Origin: an uncultured Oscillospiraceae bacterium
GTDB lineage: Bacteria; Bacillota; Clostridia; Oscillospirales; Acutalibacteraceae
Length of the DNA stretch: 35,863 bases
Assembly: GCA_905192745.1 (NCBI GenBank)
Contig: CAJJLZ010000024.1
Location: 1 to 35,863 of the forward strand
Reading direction: 5' to 3'
Below the pieces are notes generated by a model. The model saw only the letters and a list, made by a program, of their open reading frames with translations, was not told the origin of the DNA and searched no databases. Positions 23,572 to 32,062 of the stretch are shown piece after piece (within the stretch, counting starts at the first letter, position 1; each line of letters opens with the position of its first letter). Both the position numbers and the translations under genes were made by a program.

Positions 23572-24993
23572 ATGAAGGTTTTGTATGTTACCAGCGAGGC
23601 GGTGCCCTTTGCCGCTTCAGGCGGGCTGGCCGATGTGGCCGGCTCCCTGCCCCATGCGATGCGGCAGCGGCTGGTCGGCTGCCGGGTCGTCCTCCCTCTG
23701 TACGAAGACGTCCCGCAGGAGCTGCGGGAGCAGATGACCTTTGTCACCAGCCTGTCGGTGCCGGTGGCCTGGCGGCGGCAGTACTGCGGGGTGTTTGAGG
23801 CCCGGCACAACGGCGTGATCTATTATCTGCTGGATAATCAGTATTATTTCAAGCGCCCGGGGCTGTATGGCCACTACGACGACGCGGAGCGGTTCGCGTT
23901 CCTTTCCCGCGCCGTGCTGGAGATGCTTTCCTGCATCGATTTCAGGCCGGATATCATCCACGCGAACGACTGGCAGTGCGCGCTGGTGCCGGTATACTAT
24001 TCCCTCTTCTACGCCCAGCGGGAGGGGTACGAGAACATCAAAACGGTGTTCACCATCCACAATATCCAGTATCAGGGTAAATACGGGATGGAGATTCTGG
24101 AGGACGTCTTCGGCATCCCGCAGGACGCCCGTTCCATTGTGGAGCAGGACGGCTGCGTCAACCTGATGAAGGGCGGAATCGAGATGGCCAATCGGGTCAC
24201 CACCGTCAGCCCCACCTATGCGCAGGAAATTCTGGACCCCTGGTATTCCCATGGGCTGGACAGCATCCTGCGGGCGAGGGAATGGAAGCTGAGCGGTATC
24301 CTGAACGGGATCGATACCGACAGCTATAACCCGGAGACCGACCCGCAGATTTTTGCGCCGTATTCGGCGGACGATCCTTCCGGCAAGGCGGAGAACAAGC
24401 GCGCTTTGCAGGAACGGCTGAACCTTCCGCCCCGGGCGGACGTACCGATGATCGTTATGGTCACCCGTCTGGCTTCTCATAAGGGGCTGGATCTCGTGAA
24501 ATATATCCTCGGCGAGCTGCTGCAGGAGGATATCCAGTTTGTCCTGCTCGGTTCGGGCGAATGGGTGTACGAAAACTTTTTCCGGGAAATGCAGGATCGT
24601 TTCCCCGATAAAATGCGGTATTGCTTCGGCTTTGTTCCGGAGCTGGCCCGCAAAATTTACGCCGGCGGGGATATTTTCCTTATGCCGTCCAAGAGCGAGC
24701 CGTGCGGCCTGTCCCAGATGGTGGCCTGCCGGTACGGCACCATCCCCGTGGTGCGGGAAACGGGCGGGCTGAAGGACAGCATCTCCGACTGCGGGGACGG
24801 ACAGGGAATGGGCTTTACCTTCCAGACCTATAACGCCAACGATATGCTGTACGCCGTCCACCGCGCCCTTGGCGCGTACGCGAACAAGCAGGACTGGCCC
24901 ATCCTAATGGACCGGGCGATGCGGGCCGATTTCAGCTGGGGCCGTTCCGCGAACGAATACATCAAGCTGTATCGCGCGCTGATAAAAGAATAA
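23572..24993 (+). CDS. glgA: Glycogen synthase (ADP-glucose), GT5
   Basis: 473 residues, full length for bacterial GlgA, GT-B fold. The N-terminal domain opens with VLYVTSEAVPFAASGGLADVAGSLP and contains VFTIHNIQYQG; the C-terminal ADP-glucose domain has VTRLASHKGLDL and the acceptor/nucleotide loop PSKSEPCGLSQMVACRYGTIPVVRETGGL. The classic K-x-G-G-L lysine near residue 15 is replaced (AASGGL), a variant that other clostridial enzymes may share. It extends alpha-1,4-glucan chains from ADP-glucose. AAAGGAG precedes the ATG. Last gene of the operon before a strong terminator. Confidence 0.96.
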   Translation: MKVLYVTSEAVPFAASGGLADVAGSLPHAMRQRLVGCRVVLPLYEDVPQELREQMTFVTSLSVPVAWRRQYCGVFEARHNGVIYYLLDNQYYFKRPGLYGHYDDAERFAFLSRAVLEMLSCIDFRPDIIHANDWQCALVPVYYSLFYAQREGYENIKTVFTIHNIQYQGKYGMEILEDVFGIPQDARSIVEQDGCVNLMKGGIEMANRVTTVSPTYAQEILDPWYSHGLDSILRAREWKLSGILNGIDTDSYNPETDPQIFAPYSADDPSGKAENKRALQERLNLPPRADVPMIVMVTRLASHKGLDLVKYILGELLQEDIQFVLLGSGEWVYENFFREMQDRFPDKMRYCFGFVPELARKIYAGGDIFLMPSKSEPCGLSQMVACRYGTIPVVRETGGLKDSISDCGDGQGMGFTFQTYNANDMLYAVHRALGAYANKQDWPILMDRAMRADFSWGRSANEYIKLYRALIKE

Positions 24994-25014
24994 AAAGGGG
25001 ACGTACGCGTCCCG

Positions 25015-25069
25015 AAAAAAGCACCGTATGCGGGCCGCCGGAACTCCCGGTTCGCATACGGTGTTTTTT
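25015..25069 (+). terminator. Terminator of the glycogen operon
   Basis: CACCGTATGCG / CGCATACGGTG stem with inner GCCG / CGGT pairs, followed by six T. The next 200 bp up to the TM2 gene are AT-rich with no clear promoter. Confidence 0.88.
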
Positions 25070-25273
25070 GGAATAACCGTTCCTTTTACGCATATATATT
25101 CTTATAAAGTTATACCGAGGGTATGAAGTGAGCGGCCGCGGAATGGAAGAGAAGCGGTAGGAAGAGAACTGAAAAATAAAGCCGGAATTGCGTTAATAAA
25201 AGCCCTGTTTTTTGTCGAAAATTGTGGTGTTTTTATCGAGAGGGTTCCTTATTGTTTTTTAGGAGGGGTTTTT

Positions 25274-25492
25274 GTGCAGCCGAAACAGAAATTGGTCGCC
25301 GGTCTTCTTGGAATCTTTCTTGGCGCGTGGGGCATTCACCAGTTCTATCTGGGGGATAACAAGAAGGGCATCATCCGCATCGTGGTTACGCTGGTAACCT
25401 GCGGCATCGGCGGAATCTGGGGATTCATCGAGGGAATCCTGATTCTCTGCGGAAATATCAACATGGACGCGCAGGGAAATCCGCTGGTTTAA
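25274..25492 (+). CDS. TM2-domain membrane protein
   Basis: 72 residues from a GTG start with AGGAGGGG six bases upstream. It is almost entirely one TM2 domain: two membrane helices (about 6-24 and 34-58) with the signature GIHQFYLGDNKKGIIRI between them. TM2 proteins are common and poorly characterised. It lies alone between terminators. Confidence 0.85.
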   Translation: MQPKQKLVAGLLGIFLGAWGIHQFYLGDNKKGIIRIVVTLVTCGIGGIWGFIEGILILCGNINMDAQGNPLV

Positions 25493-25520
25493 AATCAGAC
25501 GGACTTGAAAAGCACTGACG

Positions 25521-25556
25521 GAAGAAAGGCCGTCCCTGCGGGGACGGCCTTTCTTC
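25521..25556 (+). terminator. Terminator after the TM2 gene
   Basis: A perfect 16-bp stem (GAAGAAAGGCCGTCCC and complement) with a TGCG loop. Confidence 0.85.
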
Positions 25557-25618
25557 CGCGATTAGTCTGCAAAAAACTCTCTTTGGCGGAAAATACAAAG
25601 GAAGCGGCCGTTTTCTTC

Positions 25619-25647
25619 TTTGCAGCGGCGTCGGGATATCGTATAAT
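25619..25647 (+). promoter_or_regulatory. Promoter of nagA
   Basis: TTTGCA, 17-bp spacer, TATAAT, about 55 nt before the start. Confidence 0.5.
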
Positions 25648-25701
25648 GTAAGCGGATAATTCTCATAAAATTTATTCTGATATAATCAGGAGGTTTATCG
25701 T

Positions 25702-26847
25702 ATGATTCTCAGAAACGCTACCGTATATAACGACGAATTTCTGCCGGTGCGCGCCGATGTGGAAACCGACGGCGAATGGATTAAAACCGTGGGGGACTGC
25801 GCGGGGGACGGCGAAGTCTATGATCTGACCGGCTGCACGGTCATTCCCGGGCTGATCGATATGCATATCCACGGCTGCGCGGGCGCGGATACCGGCGACG
25901 CGACCCCCGAGGCGCTGCGCGCCATGTCCGATTGCCTGGTACAGCGGGGCGTCACCTCCTTCTGCCCCACCTCCATGACCCTTTCGTTTGAGGAACTGAC
26001 CAAAATCTTCGAAAACGTCGCCGCTGTGAAGGACGAAGTGGACGGCGCCTATATTCAGGGCATTAATATGGAAGGCCCGTACATCGCCATGTCCAAGAAA
26101 GGCGCGCAGAACGGTTCGTTTGTCCGCAACCCCGATAAGGACGAATTCCGCCGGCTGTACGACGGCTGCAGCGGGCTGATCCGGGTGGTGGATATCGCCC
26201 CCGAATGCGACGGCGCGGAAGCGTTTATCAAAGAAGTCCAGCCCTATTGCCCGGTGTCCATTGCTCATACGGCGGCCGGATACGATGAGGCGTGCAAGGC
26301 CATCGAATGGGGCGCGCGCCACGCGACCCATCTGTACAACGCGATGAGCGGGCTTACCCACCGCGCGCCCGGCGTGGTCGGCGCGGTGTTTGACCACGCG
26401 CAGGAGGTCGGAATGCGGGCGGAGCTGATCTGCGACGGCTTCCATATTCATCCCGCCGCGCTGCGGATTGCGTTCCGTATGCTGGGGGAGGACGGCTCCG
26501 TGATTGTCAGCGACTCCATGCGGGCGGCCGGCCATACCGACGGGGAATACGATCTCGGCGGACAGACCGTGTATGTAAAGGACGGAAAGGCGCTGCTGGC
26601 CGACGGCACCATCGCGGCCTCCACCTCCAACGTGTATGAGGAACTGAAAAACGTCATCCGCTTCGGAATTCCGATGAAGCAGGCGATCAAGTCCGTTACC
26701 ATTAACCCCGCCCGCGCTATCCGGGCGGACGACGTGACCGGCTCCATCAAAGAGGGCAAGCGCGCCGACCTGCTGGTGCTGGACGAAGAGCTGAATATCA
26801 AGCTGGTCGTGGTCAAGGGGCAGGTCAAGGTGAACCATCTGGGCTGA
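25702..26847 (+). CDS. nagA: N-acetylglucosamine-6-phosphate deacetylase
   Basis: 381 residues, amidohydrolase superfamily, cytoplasmic. Removes acetate from GlcNAc-6-phosphate, giving glucosamine-6-phosphate. Visible sites: GLIDMHIHG (metal region), NMEGPYI (metal Glu), SIAHTAAGYDE and ATHLYNAM (metal His residues), DGFHIHP (substrate) and the catalytic Asp in VSDSMRAAG. CAGGAGG precedes the ATG. No nagB or GlcNAc transporter is adjacent, so it probably serves wall recycling or a distant operon. Confidence 0.95.
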   Translation: MILRNATVYNDEFLPVRADVETDGEWIKTVGDCAGDGEVYDLTGCTVIPGLIDMHIHGCAGADTGDATPEALRAMSDCLVQRGVTSFCPTSMTLSFEELTKIFENVAAVKDEVDGAYIQGINMEGPYIAMSKKGAQNGSFVRNPDKDEFRRLYDGCSGLIRVVDIAPECDGAEAFIKEVQPYCPVSIAHTAAGYDEACKAIEWGARHATHLYNAMSGLTHRAPGVVGAVFDHAQEVGMRAELICDGFHIHPAALRIAFRMLGEDGSVIVSDSMRAAGHTDGEYDLGGQTVYVKDGKALLADGTIAASTSNVYEELKNVIRFGIPMKQAIKSVTINPARAIRADDVTGSIKEGKRADLLVLDEELNIKLVVVKGQVKVNHLG

Positions 26848-26887
26848 CCGGCAAAACGCCTGAAAAGTGGAAAATACAAATGTGTTC

Positions 26888-26916
26888 CGACGTCCGGCGC
26901 ATTGCGCCGGACGTCG
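26888..26916 (+). terminator. Hairpin after nagA
   Basis: A perfect 13-bp stem CGACGTCCGGCGC with loop ATT. No T-run follows, so termination here is not certain. Confidence 0.45.
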
Positions 26917-26988
26917 CTGCGTCCCATCCCGTTTCTCTCCAACATAAAAAGTTTACATCTTCCTTCCGGCGTATCGGCAGGGATTTGC

Positions 26989-27017
26989 TTGACTTGTCGC
27001 CGTCTCCGCAGTATGAT
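26989..27017 (+). promoter_or_regulatory. Promoter of the small Cys/Asp-rich protein gene
   Basis: TTGACT, 17-bp spacer, TATGAT. Confidence 0.6.
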
Positions 27018-27063
27018 ATAGATAAATCTGGACAAAATACCACGGTAGGAGGTTCGATACAAT

Positions 27064-27336
27064 ATGAGAGATCACAAGGAAACCAAATGGACGTTGGTTG
27101 TTATTCTGGCGGCGGTCGTCGCGGCGCTGACAACGGTTGCGGTTCTTCTGGCGCGGTCGAAAATGAAGAAGAAGGCTCTGTCGGCCTATAACGATACCAT
27201 CGATTATGATTTTGACGACTGCGATTGCTGCGGCGAGGACGATTGCTGTTGCTCCTTTGAAAAGGACGAGCCGGTGCAGATTCCGCTCGCCAAAGCGGAG
27301 GACGAGGCCGCCGAAGCGGAGAACGCGGAGGATTGA
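27064..27336 (+). CDS. Small membrane protein with acidic Cys cluster
   Basis: 90 residues: a short polar start, one membrane helix (about 10-30), a basic stop (RSKMKKK), then an acidic tail. Within the tail, DDCDCCGEDDCCC (residues 51-63) packs six cysteines into eleven positions among aspartates, and the last 20 residues are Glu/Ala-rich. By the positive-inside rule the tail is probably cytoplasmic. Such a cluster could bind metal or form disulfides; I do not recognise a family. GGAGG precedes the ATG, and promoter and terminator flank it closely, so it is a genuine independent gene. Confidence 0.75.
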   Translation: MRDHKETKWTLVVILAAVVAALTTVAVLLARSKMKKKALSAYNDTIDYDFDDCDCCGEDDCCCSFEKDEPVQIPLAKAEDEAAEAENAED

Positions 27337-27398
27337 GAGCGCGCCGCCTTTTTGGCGTGTGGCCGGCATGTTTGGCGGCCGGTGTTTCGGTAATAGAG

Positions 27399-27431
27399 AG
27401 AGGGCATTCCTGCAAAGGAATGCCCTCTTTT
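27399..27431 (+). terminator. Terminator of the small Cys-rich gene
   Basis: AGAGGGCATTCC TGCAAA GGAATGCCCTCT followed by TTT. Confidence 0.85.
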
Positions 27432-27471
27432 AGTGTTGTCGCCTTTTTCGGGAAAATTCGCGGCAAACCGG

Positions 27472-27500
27472 TTGCGCCGCCGTGTGGTTTCTGATATACT
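27472..27500 (+). promoter_or_regulatory. Promoter of the AGCS symporter gene
   Basis: TTGCGC, 17-bp spacer, TATACT. A second TTGACA lies just downstream but lacks a good -10. Confidence 0.45.
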
Positions 27501-27581
27501 GAAACCTGAGTTGACAAAAAAATAACAACAGCGGCTTAAGAGTATTAGCAACAACGAGAATCAATTGGAGGAGGAACCCCC

Positions 27582-29006
27582 TTGGATTGGATCATGCGGG
27601 TCGTGAACGGTATCAATACTTTTTTGTGGGATTTTGCCCTGCTGTTTCTGCTCTGCGGCGCCGGGGTGTATTTTACTGTCCGCCTTCGGTTTGTGCAGGT
27701 GAGAAAGTTCGGCGCCGGAATGAAAGCGGTGTTCGGCAGCATCCGGCTGCGGGGAGAAAGGGCGAACGAGGACGGAATGAGCTCGTTTCAGTCCCTGACC
27801 ACGGCGATCGCTGCGCAGGTGGGCACCGGGAATATCGCGGGCGCGGCGACCGCCATCGCGGCGGGCGGTCCGGGCGCAATATTCTGGATGTGGGTGTCCG
27901 CCTTCTTCGGCATGGCGACGATTTTCGCTGAAGCGACTCTGGCGCAGCAGTTTAAAACCCGGGTGGAAGGGGAAGTGACCGGAGGACCGGTTTATTATAT
28001 CCGGGCGTTTTTCACCGGAAAATTCGGAAAATTTCTTGCCGGATTCTTTTCCGTGGCGATCATCTGCGCTCTGGGCTTTATGGGAAATATGGTGCAGTCC
28101 AATTCCATCGGCGCGTCCTTTCAGGCGGCGTTTGGAATCCATCCCCTGATCGTCGGCATTCTAGTGGCGGCGGTCGCCGCCTTCATTTTTCTGGGCGGCG
28201 CGCAGCGAATCAGCGCGGTGACGGAAAAAATCGTACCGATCATGGCGGTATTTTATGTGCTGGGTTCGCTCACCATCCTTGTGGTAAATCACCGGCATCT
28301 TCTGACAGCCTTTCAGCAGATTTTTGTGCTGGCCTTTTCTCCGCAGGCGATCGCGGGCGGCATCGTGGGCGCGACGGTGCAGAAAGCGGTTCGCTACGGC
28401 GTGGCGCGCGGCCTGTTTTCCAACGAGGCGGGGATGGGCTCCACTCCCCACGCCCATGCCCGCGCCAAGGTAAAGCATCCCTGCGAGCAGGGCGTGGTCG
28501 CCATGATCGGCGTGTTTATCGATACCTTCGTGGTGCTCACTCTGACCGCGCTGGTCATCCTGACCACCGGCGCGCTCAGTTCCGGCAAGGATGGGGTTGA
28601 ACTCGCACAGCAGGCGTTCAATTCGGTGTTCGGTTCCTTCGGCAATGGATTTATTGCGATCTGTATGCTGTTTTTTGCCTTCTCCACCATCATCGGGTGG
28701 TATTTTTTCGGAGAGGTTAACGTTCGGCATCTGTTTGGGAAAAAAGCGGTCAAGCCGTACGCCGCGCTGGTGGTGCTGTTTATTGTCCTCGGTTCGGTTA
28801 TGAAGGTGCAGCTGGTGTGGAACCTGTCGGATCTGTTCAACGGTCTGATGGTGATCCCCAACCTGATCGGCGTTCTGGCTCTCAGCGGCGTGGTGGTTAC
28901 GCTGTGCCGCCGGTATGAGGAGGGGAATCTCTCTCCGCTTCAATGGGTCAAGCCGCCCCGCCGGAAAAGAGTCTCCCGACCCGAGCCGGAAAAATCAGAA
29001 GAATAA
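27582..29006 (+). CDS. Alanine/glycine:cation symporter (AGCS family)
   Basis: 474 residues from a TTG start with GGAGGAGG upstream. About ten to eleven membrane helices. Family hallmarks: SSFQSLTTAIAAQVGTGNIAGAATAIAAGGPGAIFWMW near residue 67 and GLFSNEAGMGSTPHAHARAKVKHPCEQG near residue 275. It should import alanine or glycine with sodium or protons. The C-terminus is Pro/Arg-rich and polar. It stands alone; substrate assignment is at family level. Confidence 0.93.
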   Translation: MDWIMRVVNGINTFLWDFALLFLLCGAGVYFTVRLRFVQVRKFGAGMKAVFGSIRLRGERANEDGMSSFQSLTTAIAAQVGTGNIAGAATAIAAGGPGAIFWMWVSAFFGMATIFAEATLAQQFKTRVEGEVTGGPVYYIRAFFTGKFGKFLAGFFSVAIICALGFMGNMVQSNSIGASFQAAFGIHPLIVGILVAAVAAFIFLGGAQRISAVTEKIVPIMAVFYVLGSLTILVVNHRHLLTAFQQIFVLAFSPQAIAGGIVGATVQKAVRYGVARGLFSNEAGMGSTPHAHARAKVKHPCEQGVVAMIGVFIDTFVVLTLTALVILTTGALSSGKDGVELAQQAFNSVFGSFGNGFIAICMLFFAFSTIIGWYFFGEVNVRHLFGKKAVKPYAALVVLFIVLGSVMKVQLVWNLSDLFNGLMVIPNLIGVLALSGVVVTLCRRYEEGNLSPLQWVKPPRRKRVSRPEPEKSEE

Positions 29007-29032
29007 AAAAATAAAAAATAGTAGAACAGTCC

Positions 29033-29271
29033 TTGTAGGGCGGGGGCTTGCTCCCGCCGAAAAGTCGCATGAACACTATCTTACCTCAACTTCTCGCAGC
29101 TAATAATAGATGGCTTCAAAATGCCATTTGACGCTTTTTTGACGCTCTTACTCCACGAGGACTTATAAGAAGTTACAAAGAGATATTGTAAAATGTAGGG
29201 TGGGCTGCCCACAGCCCGTCGATATCACCGCCACACACGCAATACCCGCGGCGGGATGAGGGCATCCCGCC
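29033..29271. repeat. Cluster of short palindromic intergenic repeats
   Basis: Two related units, TTGTAGGGCGGGGGCTTGCTCCCGCC-like (29033-29058) and TGTAGGGTGGGCTGCCCACAGCCC-like (29194-29217), both open with TGTAGGG and fold into GC hairpins. A third palindrome, GGCGGGATG AGGG CATCCCGCC, is at 29250-29271. They look like dispersed REP-like repeats. No gene is visible in 29007-29498. Confidence 0.45.
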
Positions 29272-29329
29272 CTGTGTTCCTTTTCATTCCGTTTTCAGTG
29301 TGAAGAAATTACGGAGCGGAGCAAGCATA

Positions 29330-29349
29330 GGAAGAGGGTACCCTCTTCC
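29330..29349. repeat. Perfect 20-bp palindrome
   Basis: GGAAGAGGGTACCCTCTTCC with no loop, in the non-coding stretch before the truncated gene. Could be a protein-binding site; no function is assigned. Confidence 0.4.
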
Positions 29350-29448
29350 GAAAAATGACTTGATGGGCCCCAAAATCCCTCCCCGTGTTTTGTGACTGAC
29401 TATCCATAAGTACATCCTGGTTGCAGAAGAAAACTGACGGAAAATATG

Positions 29449-29456
29449 CTATAATA
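29449..29456 (+). promoter_or_regulatory. Extended -10 promoter of the truncated gene
   Basis: TGCTATAAT is a TG-N-TATAAT extended -10; no good -35 is seen. It lies about 45 bp before the start codon. Confidence 0.4.
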
Positions 29457-29498
29457 TTTCGGAAAGGAATCAGACTTGCGAATAAAAGGGGTGATAGA

Positions 29499-29789
29499 AT
29501 GGAACATACAGATGGTAAATGGGCAAAACAAATCCTTGACTGTCGAAATAATGATGGTATGTGGGGCAACTTCCATACGCTGAGTCGCCCTATAAGCGGA
29601 AAGGCCTATACAACAGAGCAGGCGCTCCGCAGGCTGCGAATTTTGGGCTATACAATTGATGACGAGGCGATTAAAACGATTGTAAATCGTATGGAATTGT
29701 GTGTTAAAGGCGAAAAGCAAATTGACGATTATTATGAGAAAACCCACGATTGGGTTTTATTTGAAAGGCTTATGATTAGCTCCTATTAG
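29499..29789 (+). pseudogene. N-terminal fragment of a conserved hypothetical gene, cut by element insertion
   Basis: 96 codons (AAAGGGGTGATAG before the ATG). The sequence WAKQILDCRNNDGMWG... TTEQALRRLRILGYTIDDEAI... IDDYYEKTHDWVLFERLM matches, from memory, the first third of a longer conserved Firmicute protein of about 250 residues; the match should continue where this frame ends in ISSY and a stop. The stop is only 35 bp from the recombinase gene of the mobile element, so the simplest reading is that integration split the gene and the rest lies beyond the other end. A genuine short protein cannot be excluded. Confidence 0.55.
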
Positions 29790-29823
29790 GAAAACACACT
29801 GTCAAAGGGGTATGTAGCGGAGG

Positions 29824-31503
29824 TTAGCCCGCTACTGCGGGTTTTGTGGTGTTGATTTCAATGTATTCTGCTATGCGTCTAAATTCATCCGCAAACTTAA
29901 ATCTCACACTAATGTTTCCATTCTCATAAACCTTGATATGGTCGATCAGCTCAACGAGAAGTTCCCGGGAAAGCTGGTCGATATTTTGATGCTTTGTAAA
30001 AGCCACCAATGCGGGATGCTCACTCTTTACACCGTTTGCCAATTCCGCCCGTTCAGCGTTCAGCCGGGCCAGTACATCCGTAAGAGCTATGGTCTGTCGC
30101 TCATAATCGGCTTTCATATCCCGGTAGTCCTGCTGGGTAATTTCCCCGTCTTTCCAGTCTTGATAAAGGGACTGCTTGTAGCGGCTGATTTTTGCCAGTT
30201 CCCGCTCTTTCGCAGCAATCAGTTCTTCCAAACGGATGGACTGGCTCTTTTTGACCGGGGCGGTGTTAATGCGGGCAATCATTTCCGAGTATGAAACAGC
30301 CAGATGGATTTGCTGTTGTACTGCAAAGAGGACAGCGGCCTCCAGACGGTTATGCTTGATTGAGTGCATTGTGCAGGCTGTCCGGGAGCGGTTCTTGTAG
30401 GTGGAGCAGGCATAGTACACATTATTGTTGTTGCCTACGCTCCGGGTAATTGCCCGCCCGCAGTCAGCACATTTCAGAAAACCGCTGAACAGGTGGACTT
30501 CCCGGCCTTTTGGAGAAGTGCGGGTATCACGCTGTAAGAGGGCCTGTACCTTATCAAAGGTTTCATAATCAATGATTGCCTCATGCGTACCAGCTACTTC
30601 CACCCATTCTTCACGGGGAACACTTTCAACCTCGTGTACCTTATAGCTTTTTACCCGACTGCGGCCCTGTGCCAAATCCCCGGTATAGGTGGGGTTCGTC
30701 AGAATGGAGTGGATCATGCGGGCTCCCCACATAGGATCGTCATATCCTCTTGTTGAAACGGGTATGCCCTTTTGCAGTTTATAAGCCGAGGGGCTGGGTA
30801 CGCCGTGTTCATTCAGATACAAAGCGATGGCCCGTTTCGATGTCCCCTTTAGGAACAAAGAGAAAATAAGTTTGACGATTTCAGCGGCATCGGGATCGAT
30901 GATCAACCGGTGCTTGTCCTTTGGGTGCTTCACATATCCATAAGGAGCAAATGCGCCGATGTACTGACCGTTGCGCCGCTTGTAGTCAAATACCTGGCGA
31001 ATTTTCTTTGAGGTCTGATAGCAGTATTGATCGTTCATCACATTTGTAATCGGGACGATAATACTGGAAACGCTGTCCGGGTTGAGATAGCTGTCCACAT
31101 TTTCAGCAAGACTGATGAAGCGAACGCCCATCTGAACAAACAGGTTATCAATCAGGCTTCCCGCATCACTGTAATTTCTTGCAAAACGGGAAAGGTCTTT
31201 TACTACCACGCAGTTGATTTTCCCGCTCATTACATCGGAAAGGAGCCGCTGGAAATTCTCCCGGTTGGCGTCCGTTCCTGTGTGTCCATCGTCTACATAT
31301 TCGGAGACACTTTCAAATTCTCCGATATGCTTCTGGTAAAAGTCATTGAGCAGATCACGCTGGTTGATGACGCTGTTGCTGTCGTCCTTTCCCTTTTTCA
31401 AGTCCTCCTTGGAGAGCCGGATATATTTGCCCAGCCGCCAGCGGCGGACGGTATAAGAGGGAGAGAAACTCTGTTGCAATCCTCTGTTTTTTGTTCGTGC
31501 CAT
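29824..31503 (-). CDS. Large serine recombinase (site-specific integrase)
   Basis: 559 residues. N-terminal resolvase domain with the likely catalytic Ser31 (YIRLSKED), DDGHTGTDANRENFQRLLSDV and VVKDLSRFARNY; a recombinase domain (FAPYGYVKHPKDKHRLIIDPDAAEIVKLIF); a zinc ribbon (LKCADCGRAITR... YYACSTYKNRSRTACTMH); and a coiled-coil C-terminus (EELIAAKERELAKISRYKQSLYQDW). This is the full architecture of TnpX/TndX-type transposon integrases, which excise and insert elements without a transposase. AAGGAGGAAC precedes the ATG. Its stop lies next to the truncated host gene, as expected for the integrase at one end of its element. Confidence 0.95.
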   Translation of the reverse strand: MARTKNRGLQQSFSPSYTVRRWRLGKYIRLSKEDLKKGKDDSNSVINQRDLLNDFYQKHIGEFESVSEYVDDGHTGTDANRENFQRLLSDVMSGKINCVVVKDLSRFARNYSDAGSLIDNLFVQMGVRFISLAENVDSYLNPDSVSSIIVPITNVMNDQYCYQTSKKIRQVFDYKRRNGQYIGAFAPYGYVKHPKDKHRLIIDPDAAEIVKLIFSLFLKGTSKRAIALYLNEHGVPSPSAYKLQKGIPVSTRGYDDPMWGARMIHSILTNPTYTGDLAQGRSRVKSYKVHEVESVPREEWVEVAGTHEAIIDYETFDKVQALLQRDTRTSPKGREVHLFSGFLKCADCGRAITRSVGNNNNVYYACSTYKNRSRTACTMHSIKHNRLEAAVLFAVQQQIHLAVSYSEMIARINTAPVKKSQSIRLEELIAAKERELAKISRYKQSLYQDWKDGEITQQDYRDMKADYERQTIALTDVLARLNAERAELANGVKSEHPALVAFTKHQNIDQLSRELLVELIDHIKVYENGNISVRFKFADEFRRIAEYIEINTTKPAVAG

Positions 31504-31534
31504 TGTTCCTCCTTCCCTATCACATTACATCTAT

Positions 31535-31563
31535 ATTATACCTCTGCCCGGGCGGGACAACAA
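31535..31563 (-). promoter_or_regulatory. Promoter of the serine recombinase gene
   Basis: TTGTTG, 17-bp spacer, TATAAT on the minus strand, about 30 bp before the start. A palindromic site lies 11 bp upstream of the -35. Confidence 0.6.
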
Positions 31564-31573
31564 GGATGCCTCC

Positions 31574-31598
31574 GCCTCGGGACACTTTGTCTCGAAGT
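31574..31598. promoter_or_regulatory. Dyad-symmetric site, copy 1
   Basis: Right half TTGTCTCGAAGT is identical to that of copy 2 near 32.83 kb; the left half (GCCTCGGGACAC) is more degenerate. It lies just upstream of the recombinase promoter, as an activator or repressor site would. Confidence 0.45.
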
Positions 31599-31620
31599 AG
31601 CAAACGGGCCGCAACCGAAG

Positions 31621-31887
31621 TTACAGCCCGCTTTTTTGCCGGAGCAGAAAGTCTGTCAGCGTGTCCTGCAAAGACGGCCCGCTTTCCGCAAATTCAATTT
31701 TCACACCGATCCCGCCGATGCAAAAGCAGTATGGATTTTCTACCGCCTGCAAAAACAGAGCGATCCGCTCCTCCCGGGGGAGAGAGGTGTCAAAGGCCAT
31801 ACCGCTCACATCCGGCAGGGACTCGGGAGCCACTGCGCCGATGTCAACGCTTTTCATTTGTTCCAGTTCCTTTGCCGTTAATCTCAC
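31621..31887 (-). CDS. DUF6870 family protein
   Basis: 88 residues from a GTG start with AGGAGG seven bases upstream. MRLTAKELEQMKSVDIGAVAPESLPDVSGMAFDTSLPREERIALFLQAVENPYCFCIGGIGVKIEFAES is the pattern of a small soluble protein frequently found in integrative elements of gut Clostridia. The function is unknown. It sits between the sigma-like factor and the recombinase, all on one strand. Confidence 0.75.
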   Translation of the reverse strand: MRLTAKELEQMKSVDIGAVAPESLPDVSGMAFDTSLPREERIALFLQAVENPYCFCIGGIGVKIEFAESGPSLQDTLTDFLLRQKSGL

Positions 31888-31942
31888 GGTAAAACCTCCT
31901 TATCAAAAATAGGATACGCCTCCCGCATATCGTGGGGAAACG

Positions 31943-31977
31943 CAAGAGGGCAGCACCTAAACGATGCTGCCCTCTTG
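31943..31977. repeat. 13-bp perfect hairpin
   Basis: CAAGAGGGCAGCA / TGCTGCCCTCTTG with a 9-nt loop; no T-run. It lies 55 bp upstream of the DUF6870 start. Confidence 0.5.
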
Positions 31978-32004
31978 TCTCACTCCATGTAAGTATAAAA
32001 TAGA

Positions 32005-32062
32005 GAACGCCGCTCCCATTTTCTTGCCCTGTCCAAAGACAACCATACTCAGAGCGGCGTTC
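32005..32062. repeat. 11-bp inverted repeat
   Basis: GAACGCCGCTC (32005-32015) and GAGCGGCGTTC (32052-32062), 36 bp apart. A further stem, GGACAGGC / GCCTGTCC, is at 32090-32110. No gene is visible in 31888-32320. Confidence 0.4.

Noticed and set aside
29007..29271. CRISPR array
   Set aside because: The repeats are few, divergent and unevenly spaced, and there are no spacers of constant length or cas genes.
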